Position numbers and translations under genes: made by a program. Shown in pieces: positions 1 through 12,546 of a DNA stretch of 64,000 nt. The notes under the pieces are model-generated. The model saw only the letters and a program-made list of their open reading frames with translations, made no database searches and was not told the origin of the DNA. Position 1 is the stretch's first letter. Each line of letters begins with the position of its first letter. This DNA comes from Rostratula benghalensis (Eukaryota; Chordata; Aves; Charadriiformes; Rostratulidae), in contig VXAI01000117.1 in assembly GCA_013399305.1 (NCBI GenBank), positions 145,585 through 209,584 of the forward strand, in the 5' to 3' direction.

Positions 1-601
1 TTACTTGAAGGCAACATGAACCAAGTAGGTTCCAGCTCCAAACTGCAGGGACCCCAGGAGGGGATTTTTGTTATGAAAAGCTCATTCACTGATTTGAAAT
101 CTTTTCCTTAGAATTTGAGTAACGAACTTGCAAGAACATCCTCTTTTATCCTTTTTTTCCATTCTTGATTCTTTTTAAAGGACAGTTTATCTCCTGAAGG
201 CAAGGAACTTTTTTGGCCTGAGTCTTCCTTCTGGAGGGAATACAATGTCAGAAGAAGGGAAATGTGCTACTGCAGGTACATATTGCAAAATTAACACCTT
301 GGCATGTAATTCTTGCATATCCATTATGCTGGATACAGATTTCCACAGGTTTTCCTGCTCTTTTTGTCAGGGGCACCATTTTTAAAAAGTGCTATTCTTT
401 TCGTCTCAGACTTACAGTAAGCCCATTGCTCAGAGGAAGCCTGCAGAGAAAGCCAGGTTTCCTTTGAGGCATTCCTAAGTGTCTTGGTGAGAGGAATCAT
501 TCTGTTGTGTGAATCAACTCTGCTTCCTCTGCTTGTCAGGAAAGCAGCAGAACTTTGTACTGCTGATATACGCCACGCCGTTCGGGATGTGGTTGATCTC
601 C

Positions 602-646
<45 letters not shown>

Positions 647-1699
647 AGATCTGTTTCACAATGTGTGCAGTAACTAGATTAAAATCAATGCTGGAGGTTG
701 TTGTGAGCATTAAGCATTAAATAAACTCCAACATTGTCCCATAATTCCTCATGAATGATTAGATCATCCTGCTGGGAGTGCTACCATTATACATAAGGCA
801 AATGTCACTGGGTGCCTCATAAATTTAGCATACAAGTACTAAACATATTAGGTCTGATTCACTGCTGCTTAACTTCAGTTTATTCTAGTATGAGGCAGAA
901 TAGTTATATCGGCATAAATGTGCAGTGAAACACTGCTTCCCGTCTCATTTTAAGGGATCAGCTGTTTCCACTGACTTTCCTAAGACAAGTACTAAGTAGT
1001 TTCACAGTTGCTCTACTCCAGCTATGTTAGGTGTCAGTTGTGGTAGATCATGCAGAGGAGCCAGTCCCAGGAAAAAAATATAGCCTGGTATTTCTGGCAT
1101 AGAAATTGCACCCCCTAATAGTGAAGGTAGGTCTAGACTGCAAAATATTATGTGCTCTGGAGCTGGGTTGACAAAATCAAATTAGCTGACTTAGGTTAAA
1201 AACCCCACAGATGGAAGGCAGGTTGGCTTTTGACACAGGATAGCTGTTCATATGCAAGTCTACCACGGAGCTAAAGTTGACTGGGAGCTACGCACATGAT
1301 CCAAACCCCAGATTGTCTCCAATCCCCTGGTGTTTCAACCAGAGCATTCCTGTAACCCACACTGAAACTTCCCTGGAAAAAGGAAAGGTGGTTGTGACAC
1401 CATTTTGGTGTGTTGCACAGCTCCAGTTCCAAATATGGTGACCTTCCCTTGATGTTTCAGATTTTCCATTAAAAGAGTAATTTCCCTGAAAAAGAGGCTT
1501 CTTCGACCTACCATTATTTAGTGTGGAAACAAACATCTCCTGCCTCAAAAACATTGTTGGGAAAACCTTTAAAATCATATCCATTGACAACAGTACTGAT
1601 ACTACAGCAGAATATGGCCCCTGAAGCTCCCTGGTCCTTGACTTTCTCACCAAAGGATTATTCCTCACCATCCCCCACCAGTGCGTGTTGTCCAAGGTA
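1..1699. other. Intergenic, downstream of NUAK1
   Basis: Apart from the CTG repeat at 603 I recognise nothing. The 135-residue minus frame at 1288-1695 shows no family resemblance. Confidence 0.6.
603..640 (+). repeat. (CTG)12 trinucleotide microsatellite
   Basis: Twelve uninterrupted CTG units from 603, followed by CT. On the minus strand this is CAG and opens a frame with 12 Gln. No gene model supports that frame. Confidence 0.95.
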
Positions 1700-2000
1700 T
1701 TTTTAATGAGGTGTCGACTAATTCCCTCGGGAAACTTTTCTGCAGTCTGACAGGTCTCATTGTTAACATTCTATCCAGCCTAAATTTTGCTTTACCAGAC
1801 TTCATCTCAAACTATTTCCCTCTTTCCTTGGTGTATTTTGCATCCTTCAAATATTTGTAGGCAGTTATCATATCCCCTTTTTAGCTGTCTGTCAGCCAAG
1901 TTAAACATAATTAGCTTTTTTAATCTTCCTCCATAAATCCAGCTTGCTTTCTTGAAATCCAGTCCCCTTCTCCTATTTGTCTTTTTGGTATGATGAAGCT
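1700..2000 (-). mobile_element. Ancient CR1-family relic (minus orientation)
   Basis: The plus strand reads CATTCTATCCAGCCTAAATT, TGTAGGCAGTTATCATATCC and GCCAAGTTAAACATAATTAG, then TTTTTTAATCTTCCTCCATA. These match the antisense order of old CR1 ORF2 ends (tail with KYL, MI/RGDLI, CLA-type codons). Highly diverged. Confidence 0.6.
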
Positions 2001-5000
2001 ACATATTTTGTGGTTGTTTTTCACATGCCATCACTGATACTAGGAGGAAGAGGCATCAGAAAATCAGACAGCATATCAGGGATGGTTTCTATTCTAGGGT
2101 AATTTTTTGGTCTTTGTAGTATAAACTTAGCTTCACTGTCAAATAATTTGGGGCTTCCTTTGAATAGTTGTATCAATTAATATTTACAGAATTCAAACCC
2201 CGTGCAGTATTTTCAAAACTTATTTCTGTAAGAGATTAATTAGGAATTTGGTGCACATTTTATGGGTAGATTGTGCAACAGTAGAACACCAATAGAAGAT
2301 TAATTTACCTGTCATGAAAATTTGTTGACTGATGGAAAAAAATAACATTTTTTTCAAAAACTATTCTGAAAATGCTATTCAGGACTGGGTTTTTGTTTGG
2401 AATGAGTGAAGCTAGTGCTCCAATGTCCCAGCGCTCACTCTCTGAGCATTGGCTACATGATGCCAAAACCCCATTTTTCAGATCTATATAAATGAGAGGG
2501 AAGCATTTCCCAGCATATGCATCCCACAGGAGTAGATGGAAGCTTAAGCAGAGAAATGTTTTGCACACCTATTGATTTTGGCCATAGGCAATATCTATTC
2601 ATTCTATTTACCCATTCCATCATTATTTAGTATATAGCCAGATCTCTGGGGGGAAAGGGGCAGGGGACTAAGCATACACAGTGGACATGCACTGAGTATT
2701 CATATTCTCCAAGCATTTTAAAATTTCTCCTAGAGATCAAACGACTTCAGGGACTTAATAACACTTTCCTTTTCAGACATGTTCCAGAGGGATACTATTG
2801 AAACGCTAAAGAAATTTGTCCATATTGAGATTTTAAAGATGAATGGCCTTCAGGATCTGGGCTGCTCAGTTCTCAAGGTGACTCTGAAAATCTCAGTTTC
2901 ATATATTAGTAATAAATGACTGAAACACTTCCTGAAGGAATGCAATTGATTCTTCATCCACTGGAATGCTTCTACCAAGGTTGGTTATTTTCTAAATGAT
3001 AAACTGTAATTTAAACAGATTCAAGTAATGTCTGGTAAACCTCTGTAACTTCTGTTTAGCAGAAAGGGCAGATTAGAAGCTAATCCTTTGTTTGGCCTTA
3101 AGCATATACTAAGAGTTCCTCCCTTTGTTGCATGGGTACAGATTTGTAGATTTTCACTTTGTCTCCCTCCCTCAAATACCACAGCTATGGCAAAAAGTGT
3201 AAAGAGGAATCCGGCGAGTCAAAATGCCCACAGGGAAAGTAGCAAATGAAACAGGAAAATCCCTGCTGCAAGAAAATCCCCTGAAGCAGGGGTAGAAGTA
3301 TGCTCAAGTATAGGCCTCCTTCAATTTTAATATCTTTCCTGAGGGCAGAAGCCTTTGTTCTTCAGGCCTCTTATTTACAAATTCCCAAGTCTCCTGTAAA
3401 TACAGCTGCAGAATGAGTGCGACTGCTTGAAGTTTTTGAAATTTTGGAATTTAGACAAAATGCCTTAATTACAATTTTAAGGGAAGCTGAAAAAATGTCA
3501 CATTTGTTTTTTTTTGGGTTTGGGGGTTTTTTTTGTTGTTGGTTTCTTTTTTTACCCCATCAGTTTATATTGTTTTCACAGCTCTTCCTATGAGAATGTG
3601 TCTGTACCCAAAATCACTTAGACAGCAGTTGTGCTATGCAGGTCTCCACTTTCTTTGGTTTAGCTCACAATAAGCTCATAAGGAATACAAGCATGGAAAA
3701 GTTGAGAGAAAAATCAAAGTCCAAGCAGATGAAAATTAAAAGAGACGGAGCTAGTTTTGTTATTACAACAGCTGAAAACACCCTGAATGGCAGATTTCAC
3801 TCACTGACAGGAGCAAAACTCTACCTGATTTTAATTTCTTTTCCTGATGATGGTTCTTCTGCAAGATCTGCCCAAAGCCACCTCCCACTGTAATCAAAAG
3901 CCTGAACGCCAATTTGAGACATCTGGTGTGAGTAATTGTGACATCAGTTGGAGTTCCTCTCAGCTAAGGACTGTGGTATAAATGTGCATTAAAAAATGCA
4001 TAGCAGTATATGTGTTATTGTACCCCCACAAGTAGTCTGCAACCTGCAACGTGCTCCACGCAGACAATGATAAAAAAAGACGCAAGCCTGCACTTTCACT
4101 TCTCAGTTCACCTTTTTTTTTTTAATATAAAGTATATCATAACATTACTCATTTTTACAAATAGGGAGGAAGGTGGATGAGCAGCCAGGGGTAAACATTC
4201 AACAGAGTGAAATGTGTCTGGATGCAGGCAAGCTGCCCTCCCCATCTGCTTTAGCCAGCGGAGCAGGGGCCGCTGTCTCAGCAGGTTATCACAGGTCTGC
4301 GGCATCCCAGCGTGACTCCCCGTTCTTGCTCTGCAGCAAGGCACAGCCTTTGTTCAGCCTAAGCCAGCAGCACAGACTCCCAGTACAGAAAACAACTGCT
4401 TCGTCCCCTCCAGCCTCACCTTCCTTCCTGTACTTGGCTATTGACTTTTAAAATAAATTGCCTGCCCCAGCAGAAGGTGTAAATCAGCCCTGCCTAAGGG
4501 CTAAGGTTTCATGAGAATGAACCATGGGATATGATGTCCAGCTAAGATTCAGACTCTGCTGTTGCCTGTGCAAACCCACAAATCAAATTAGCTTGAAAAA
4601 AATGGAGGAAAACTTGTGGTCCCAGTGCCCTGGCCCTTGATGAGCAATGAGCAGCAGCAGGCCAAGTGCAAAGATAAAAAAAATTTAAAAAATTGTGTAA
4701 ATGGGGTACAAAAAAGCCTCAAGGGGATCCCCAAGGTCATTCAGCTTAAGGTGTGTGTGAAGCAGAAGATATTCAGGAGGGACAATGTATCAGGTATTTG
4801 GAAGGTTTCCTGGATGTGATGACACTTTTGGAGAAAGAAGGTCAGGGCTGGTGGTAGAGGCTGCTGCTGATGTGCCTGGTGTGTGCCTCTGCTGGGACGT
4901 TGCTGCACGGCCCACGGGGTGACAAGGAAAGTCAGGATGGAAAGAGGTGAGGACAGACTCTCTGCACTATCCATTTGCTTTGAGCTCTGGCTTTGCCTCT

Positions 5001-8000
5001 TTTCTTTCCTTCAAAGTCTGTTTACTTTACTTTGGCACTTGAAAAGAAATCAAGCAGGTTAAAGGTCAGCTTTATTATTTTTGTTGGGTTTTTTAAGAAG
5101 TTTAAACGATAGCCTAAGGAGATCACCTATGCCATCTGGGAAAGAAAAACCTGCATATAAACCCAGTCATTTTAGATGTAGGTGAGGACAACCCATCCAC
5201 TACAGCAGGAATGATTTTATAGAAAACAAAAAAATGATAGGGACCGTGGATGTACTGGATCAACCTCTTCGGTTTTTCTCTCCATCATTGAGCTTGCTGA
5301 TTAAATTCCTTCTGAATTCATAATTATATAAAAGAAGATCGGGGTACAATTATAATCTTGCCAAATTGTTTGTTCCTTATGGAATAGCTTTTATAATGAT
5401 CCTACCAGAAATGGGATCATTTTCTTCTGGGGCAAAGGCATAGGATAGACTTTTGAGAGGCTATCTACAGAAAAAGAAAAAAATAAAAAACAACTAAATC
5501 ACTGGGGGCTTTGCCAGTAACTTGAACAAGAACAGAGCTAGGTTTGTGCTGAATGTTTTTGAAAATCTCAGCTTTGATTTGTTAATGACCATTTGTATGA
5601 TGGACTACTGCAAGTCATTTATCCACAGAAATAAATACTCAAAATAGAAGAAAACAGGACACAGCCAGGCACGCTGTGGTTTGTACCAAAGCTTCAGATT
5701 TGCTGAAAGACAGATATATAATATTCCTTAGGTTTCTTGTAGAAAACCACTACTGAGGAGTTTTTGCCAGCATCTTTGAGTTCATGTCAAAAAATAATAC
5801 TGAGAACTGACCTTTGGGGATTTTCCTGGATAGCATTTCACATTCAGATAGAAAGCCATACCCCTGAGTCAGCAAGGAACAGGCAGGCCTACCTTGAAAC
5901 ATGTGAAAGTTATTTATAGGAGTAATTTACTGAATCAGACCTCATATGAGAGAGATAAGGGGGAAGATTTCATGAAAAGACTAAACTACAGGAAATCCTG
6001 GCAGAGTTATATTTGAAATGTCACATGTGCCCCTTCCTCACTCTCCCTTTAAAATGAATTTATTAGTTGTAGCTAAACTCTTCTTTATAAAAGTGGTGGT
6101 GGTTTGCTGGAAAATGGACTTAATGTGTTTGCTGCCAAACCGGTGGGAGACTTGTGTAGACGTGGAGTATGAAATCCGAGCAAAGCCTCCAAATATCAAT
6201 ACAGAAGGGATTACTGAAAGTCTTTCCTATTCTGATAGCAAGTCGGACTCACAATTTCCTGAATGCTGACAACTACCAGTCAAAGAAGCAACGACCAAGA
6301 TCTGCAAGCGAGATCGAGTGCCTACATTTGATGTTTCCTCATAGGAACCACTCATTCTCCAACAAGCAAACCTGGTTAGGGAGCCTCAAGTGGGACACTC
6401 AGGAGCCGCAGTACCACTAGACGATTTATAAAACCCTAGCCTGAACCTACAATGAATTAGTCCAGCACAAGAATAGATATCTCTAACAAAACCTTGCCTG
6501 TTCTGCTGAAAGACAATATCTGTAATCACTGGTAAGAAGACCACATTTGGTTATTTTTTGTAATTCTTCCCCGCTCCTCGAAGCAAGATGAAATGACCTT
6601 CCAACAAGAGTTTATTTCTTCTTGGCTTGATGTGAACAAAGGCTTTCTATTCATGTGCATGTGAAAGAGAGTGTGGGTATTTTTGTGGTGAAAGATCAGA
6701 TCTCTCCTTTGAACTTTGCAGTGGATCGGCTAGTTGAAGCATCTCTGAGGCTTTCGCTGTCCTTTCAGAAAGCAGCCAACTAAGTGTTTGTTTGGAGTGT
6801 TTACCAGTAACGAGGAGTCTGTATACCAGGGCAGAAGACTAAATTAATCTAGAGTCTTCTGCTGCTTCCAACACATTTCCTACCAGTGAGCAGTTAGCTA
6901 GTTAGTATGTCCTCATGGTATTTCTGGGAATTTGCCACTAGGTTTGCAACGTTCAATGCAGGCTGGGTTGGACAAGCTGTGACTACCCACGAGTCATGTA
7001 ATTTTTGTTTCATTTCTCAGGCTGACTTTAGCATCATTTCTGTAAGTGGAGGATCTTGTTTCAGCTTTTGACCAGGGCTTCTTCAGAAGGAGTGGTTTAA
7101 GGGGGAAAGACATATAAATGTGATGCGGGAATTCCTTTCTCAGCAGTACCAGCTTCGCCAAAAGAAAAGCCAGATAACTTTATGCTGTGCACTTTTAATT
7201 AAGTGAGTGTGTTGACACAAATGGCTTTTCTGCTGTTTGAATCAATCAGGTTCTCTCACAACACATGCATTTTTTGAGGTATTTTTAGAGGTGGCCTCTG
7301 ATGCAAGGGTGATTTGGCAGGTGTTGGGGGGGGTGTTTATGTCAGAGGGGAAAATATGCAAATCTTCCCATCTTTGCATGGCCAAACTTTAACAAAAGCT
7401 GTCCCTGACAGCCCCATTCAAGCACATGACGAGCTCTGATCCCTGCCTCACTTTACATTTGTCTTTGCACCAGGGGTCCCTGGAGGGGACCTAAGAGCTT
7501 TCCCTCTGCCTTGGATCAAGCATGATCCTATCCTCCATGTAATAGTGCAGTTCTGCTGCAAACAGTGACAAGCTGCAAACCCACAACTCTTGTCAGCAAA
7601 CCTAACCCCTTGTACTTGCCATGGGAAAAGTAATGAGGGAGGCTCCAGCAAACCTTCTCCAATTTTAGAATGGAACACCAGGAGGAAATTTATTTATTCA
7701 CTTATCTCCAGTGCAACATACTACCATCCCTCTGCTTTTTCACCAAGATGAAATGTAGACCCTACTCTGTCTCATTTGCTGTAATTGTCAATAGTTTCAT
7801 TTCTTCCAGAGTTACCTATCTAAGTCTTTGCTCGATCAGGGCCTTAATTTGGAACATTTAAGAAAATCACATTTTTGCTCTGATAAAAAGGAACTATGAT
7901 GGTCACTGCAGTTATTTTTTCATAGACCGGGTAACTTTCTTCATGTACTAACTGTCTGGGCTGTTTGTGCCTTCTCTATTAATGTCAGAGGAGGGCAGTT

Positions 8001-8021
8001 TCCATGCCCCTCCAGATACAG
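2001..8021. other. Intergenic, no recognisable gene or repeat
   Basis: AT-rich single-copy-looking sequence. All open frames are under 100 residues and without family features. Confidence 0.6.
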
Positions 8022-8402
8022 AAATCACAGAATCTTCACAGTTGGAAAGAACCTCTGAGATCACCTAGTCCATTCATACACACACAAAACACCCTACAAT
8101 CTTGGCCACTAGAACATGCCCTGAAGTGCTGCATCTACTCGTGTCTTACATATCTCTAGGGATGGTGACTTGACCACCTCCCTAGGCAGGCTGTTCCAGT
8201 GCCTGACCACTCTTCCAGTAAAGTAATTATTCCTAATATCTAATCTAAACCTGCCTGCCACAACTTCAGACTATTTCCTCTGGTCCTGTTTTTATCCACT
8301 TGGGAGAAGAGGCCAACACCCGCTTCTCTACAATCTCCTCTCAGGTAGGTGTAGAGGGCAATGACGTCTCCCCTCAGCCTCCTCCAAACTAAACATAGAT
8401 CT
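8022..8402 (-). mobile_element. CR1 LINE 3' fragment (minus orientation)
   Basis: The plus strand begins AATCACAGAATCTTCACAGT followed by TGGAAAGAACCTCTGAGATC, the antisense of a CR1 3' tail. The minus strand encodes remnants of the CR1 ORF2 C-terminus: [35 protein letters not shown] and AGLD. The 5' part is truncated, as is usual for CR1. Confidence 0.88.
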
Positions 8403-9029
8403 ATCTGCATGCTATTGCCACTGATCTGGTTGGTCATGCTGGGTTAAGACCACGTTAGAAACTTGTCCAACAGCACCACTTTCCTTAGGAAAAGGAGGAT
8501 TTATTGAACCATAACAAAAGCTCTGGGCTGTTGGGAGCTTTGCAAGTCTCTTGTTTGCAAAGGATTGAAGCTCCCTGTTCTCTAAGCAGCACTCCAAGTC
8601 ATCCAATTCTGAGAAATTAAAATTATCTTCATTTTCTAAAAAAACACCACTAATGATAAATCCTATTTCAGCTGAAGACGTGCCCATTTTCCCAAAAATC
8701 TTGGAAGCTGGGACTGATTTACACAATGCCTGGGTGTGTCAATGATTTGAAAGACCCTGGCCAGCTAAGGCAAGGCTAATGATTTCAAGGTTACTTGATT
8801 GGAGTATTTGCATTTTGAAATGTCCAGCCCAAGATCCAGTAAACCTTATCCTTGTAAGCACCAAGGGACCGTGGCTCAGGCTAAGGTGAGGAGAAGGCAG
8901 CCATCAGTTTCAAAAATTCAGGTGTAGGCAGTTCAAACTGGTTTCTCACAAACAAGATATTTCTAAAACCACTTTTGAAAATCTGGAACTCTTCACATGA
9001 GGAAATCAAATGGTGAATGTATGACACGA
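8403..9029. other. Spacer between two opposed CR1 fragments
   Basis: About 630 bp. The minus frame at 8412-8726 (104 residues, Asn/Glu-rich middle) has no recognised domain and partly overlaps the CR1 edge. Confidence 0.5.
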
Positions 9030-9636
9030 GGGCCGATGGAATTCTGGGCTGCATAGGCAAGAGTGTGGCCAGTAGGACGAGGGAGGTCATTCTCCCCCTC
9101 TACTCTGCATTGGTGAGGCCACAACTAGAATACTGCATCCAGTTCTGGGCTCCCCAGTTCAAGAGAAACAGGGAACTACTGGAGAGAGTCCAGCATAGGC
9201 CAACAATGTGGTGATTAAGAGATTAGAGTACCTCCTTTATGAGGAAAGACTGAGAGACCTGGGATTCTAGCCCAGAGAAGAGAAGGCTGAGGGGAGACTT
9301 TATTAATCCTTATAAGTATCTGAAGGGTGGGTTGAAGGAGGATGGAGATGGACTCTTTTCAGTGGTTCCCAGTGACAGGATGAGGGGTGATGGGCACAAG
9401 CTGGAACACAGGAAGTTTCATTTGAACATGAGAAAAAAATTCGTTAGAGTGCAGGTGACAGAGCACTGGAACAGGCTGCCCAGGGAGGTTGTGGAGTTCT
9501 CCTTTCTGGAGACCTTCAAGACCCGCTCAGATGCAATCCTGAGTAATGTGCTCTGGGCAATCCTGCTTTAGCAGGGGAGTTGGACTAGAAGATCTCTAGA
9601 GGTCCCTTCCAACTCTGACAATTCTGTGATTCCATG
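9030..9636 (+). mobile_element. CR1 LINE 3' fragment (plus orientation)
   Basis: Encodes ORF2 C-terminal pieces: [20 protein letters not shown], then [20 protein letters not shown], and after a frame break GLFSVVPSDRMRGDGHKLEH and VTEHWNRLPREVVEF. It ends in the CR1 tail, TCCAACTCTGACAATTCTGT followed by GATTCCATGA. About 0.6 kb, 5'-truncated, with stops. It faces away from the minus CR1 at 8022. Confidence 0.92.
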
Positions 9637-11069
9637 AACCTGAAGCTGTCCGCACTGAATTTGACCAAAATTTAACAATTGTATGAATTTATTATCTAAG
9701 TCTGGATGCTTGTCCAGGTTGGGTCAACATCAGTTTGCACTATCTGTGGATCTAGTACTTGACCATCACCCATTGCCTCTTTCCACTCTGACACAAATTT
9801 TTCCTACGAGCACAAGGGGATTAACTACCTTGGGGTTTCTAAGGGCCAGAACTGACTGAACATTCCTCATGGCACTGAGTTGTATGGGAATTCAGCAATT
9901 CTTTCTTCTCAAGCAGCAGATCCCTTGTCTCAAAGATTCTTCTGACCAAACTGTCAAGCTCTGGGACATGCAGCTAATAGAACAACAGAGTTTGAAGGAA
10001 CTTTTAAAGAAATATTTTTGACAATTCCCAGTGAGACTGGGATGATGACACACACTCTGGTCCTAGCAAACTCTCCTGGCATGCAGCTAGGGCTTTATAT
10101 GTAAATATAAACATATATTTACACATTTCCTAACATCTGTTTTTAATTGGTTTTCCCTTTGGTTCTATTTAAAGTATGTCTTGTCCTATTATCTCCAAGG
10201 CTGAAGTTTGGAGGGGGCTGTTAATACACTCTATCACTGCAAGCCACAAGACAAACTCTTCTTCCTCCCTGGCTTTTCAGCCAGTTCCTCTACAGCTGGT
10301 CATTGCTTGGATTTCTAAATGCAATAGTATCTCCCCAGCCTATGAAAGGAGCACAGTTTTTCTAAGTGGATTCCTGCTGGGTAGGGTATAATCTCACCAC
10401 CAACTTCCAGGGATTTATATTCGGTTGGTCTAACCCATTTGTCCTGGCGGCCCAGCTTTTAATTGTTCCTCAGCGTGGTGTCTCTTTTCAGAGAGTGCCC
10501 TGCTATTACCTCAAGGTTCTGTCCACAATTTCTGCATCCAGGAGGAATAGTTGCTTGCTGCAAGGCTTGAGCTGCTGCTACAGAGCAAGACCATGTCTTC
10601 GTACAAGAGCGAGATTTGGACTCAAATGAGATTTGGGCTACGTGAAAAAGTGAGGGACATAATTTGTGTTAAATAAATAGGATAAAGCAAAAGCAGAAAA
10701 GGCAAAAAGAGAACATCAAGGCTGATTGCCTTCCCACGTTCCCAGGTGGTCTCTGACAGCAGAGGCTTCAGCACTGGGTGCTCAGTGTGAGAAAGCTCAG
10801 CACCAAAAAGCTTTGACTTCACCACAGCAGTAGAGCTGCTTTGCTGAATGAAGAAATAAGGTGATGTCCTGACCTGAAACTGCACCTGGGGCCAACATTC
10901 ACAAATTATTTTCTTATTTTTTTGGCAGTCAACTATCTGGTCCCTTCATGGTCCTAAGCCTGGTGTGCTGCTTCTCAGTGTGAGCTCTAAGCCCAGCACA
11001 TGAGTTGGGACAAGGAGCCTTCTGGTGATGCATAAATTTGTCTTGTAAAATGGCTTTCAAAGGAGCGAT
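9637..11069. other. Intergenic, nothing recognised
   Basis: Between CR1 elements. Short frames only. Confidence 0.6.
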
Positions 11070-12546
11070 TTAGCATCAGTGCAAATACATGCACTGTCCA
11101 GAATGTCCTTAAAAGTGCAGGTTCTGTACAGCCAGATGATAGGCAAATCTGAGGAAGTTTCCACTGACTGGAAAAGGGGAAACATAACCCCTGTGTTCAA
11201 AAAGGGAAACAAGGAAGACTCAGGGAACTACAGGACAGTCAATCTCACCTCTGTGCCTGGCAGGATCATGGGGCAGATCCTCTTGGAATTTCTGCTACAG
11301 CACATGTAAAATAAAGAGGTGATTGGTGACAGCCAGCATGGCTTCACCAAGGGCAAGTCATGCATTACAAATTTGGTGGCCTTTTATGATACTGTCACAA
11401 CCTTGGTAGACAAGGGCAGGGAAACAGACATCATCTACCTGGACTTACTGTCTCACATGACATCCTGGTCTCAAAATTGAAAAGTCATGGGTTTGACAGA
11501 TGGACCACACAGTGGACAAAGAACTGGCCCGATGGCCACACTCAGAGTCCTGTGTGGATTATTCAATGTCTAAGTGGCAGCCAGTAATGAGTGGTGCTCC
11601 TCAGGGGTCAGTACAGGGACCAGTGCTGGTTAACGACTTTGTTGGAGACATGGACAGCAAGATAGATGCACCCTCAGCAAGTCCTGCCAACGACTACAAG
11701 CTGTGTGGCATGATTAACACACTGGAGGGAAAGGATGCCATCCGGAGGGACCTGGACAGGCTCAAGAGGTGCAAACCTCATGAAGTTCAACCAAGCCAAG
11801 TCCAGGGTCCTGCACATGGGACATGGCAATTCCAAGCACAAGTACACGTTGGATGGAGAATGGCTGGAGAGCAGCCCTGAGGAAAAAGACTTGGGAGTGC
11901 TTGTGGATGTGAAGCTCAACATGAGCCAGCAGTGTGCTCTGGCAGCCCAGAAAGCCATCCACATCCTGGGCTGCCTCAAAAGAAGCGTGGCCAACAGGTC
12001 GTGGGAGGTGGTTCTACCCCTCTATTCTGTTCTCATGAGTCCCCACCTGGAGCACTGTGTCCAGCTTTGGAGTCCGCACAGGAAGGACAGGGACCTGTTG
12101 GAATAGGTCCAGCGGAAGGCCGGGAAGATGATCAGAAGGCTAGAGCACCTCTCCTATGGAGACAGGCTGAGAGAGCTGGGGTTGTTCAGCCTGGAGGTGG
12201 CTTACAGCAGCCTTCCAGTACCTGAAAGGAGCCTACAGGGGAGCTGGAGAGGGACTCTTGTCAAGAAGTGTAGTGATAGGATGAGGGGTAACGGTTTTAA
12301 ATTGGAAGAGGGGAGATTTAAATTTGATACCAGAAAGAAATTCTTCACTGTGAGGCTGGTGAGACACTGAAATGGATTGCCCAGAGAAGCTGTGGATACC
12401 CCATCCCTAGGAGTGTTCAAGGCCAGGCTGGATGGGGCTTTGAGCAACCTGGCCTAGTGGGAGGTGTCCCTGCCCATGGCAGGGGGGTTGGAACTTGATG
12501 ATCTTTAAGGTCCCTTCCAACTCTAACCATTCTATGATTCTATGAA
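11070..12546 (+). mobile_element. CR1 LINE, 1.5 kb, with decayed reverse transcriptase
   Basis: The longest element in the window. RT-derived segments in shifting frames include [31 protein letters not shown], a damaged DIIYLDL region, [20 protein letters not shown] (where the FADD-type motif is lost, reading PANDY), [20 protein letters not shown], and [20 protein letters not shown]. The C-terminal tail is MRGNGFKLEEGRFKFDTRKK. It ends TCCAACTCTAACCATTCTAT then GATTCTATGA. Multiple frameshifts and stops make it inactive. Confidence 0.94.

Noticed and set aside
324..710. Minus-strand 128-residue frame with poly-Gln
   Set aside because: It is open only because of the CAG repeat. The flanks show no domain, no splice context and no family resemblance.
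5580..5640. Possible MIR core (GCAAGTCATTTATCCACAG)
   Set aside because: Similarity too short; flanks do not continue the MIR order.
7448..7678. Considered a CR1 or gene fragment
   Set aside because: No match to CR1 tail or ORF2 signatures on either strand.
8412..8726. 104-residue minus frame between CR1 elements, considered as a transposase or domesticated fragment
   Set aside because: No zinc-finger, DDE or hAT motif is visible, and its 3' part runs to the CR1 edge.
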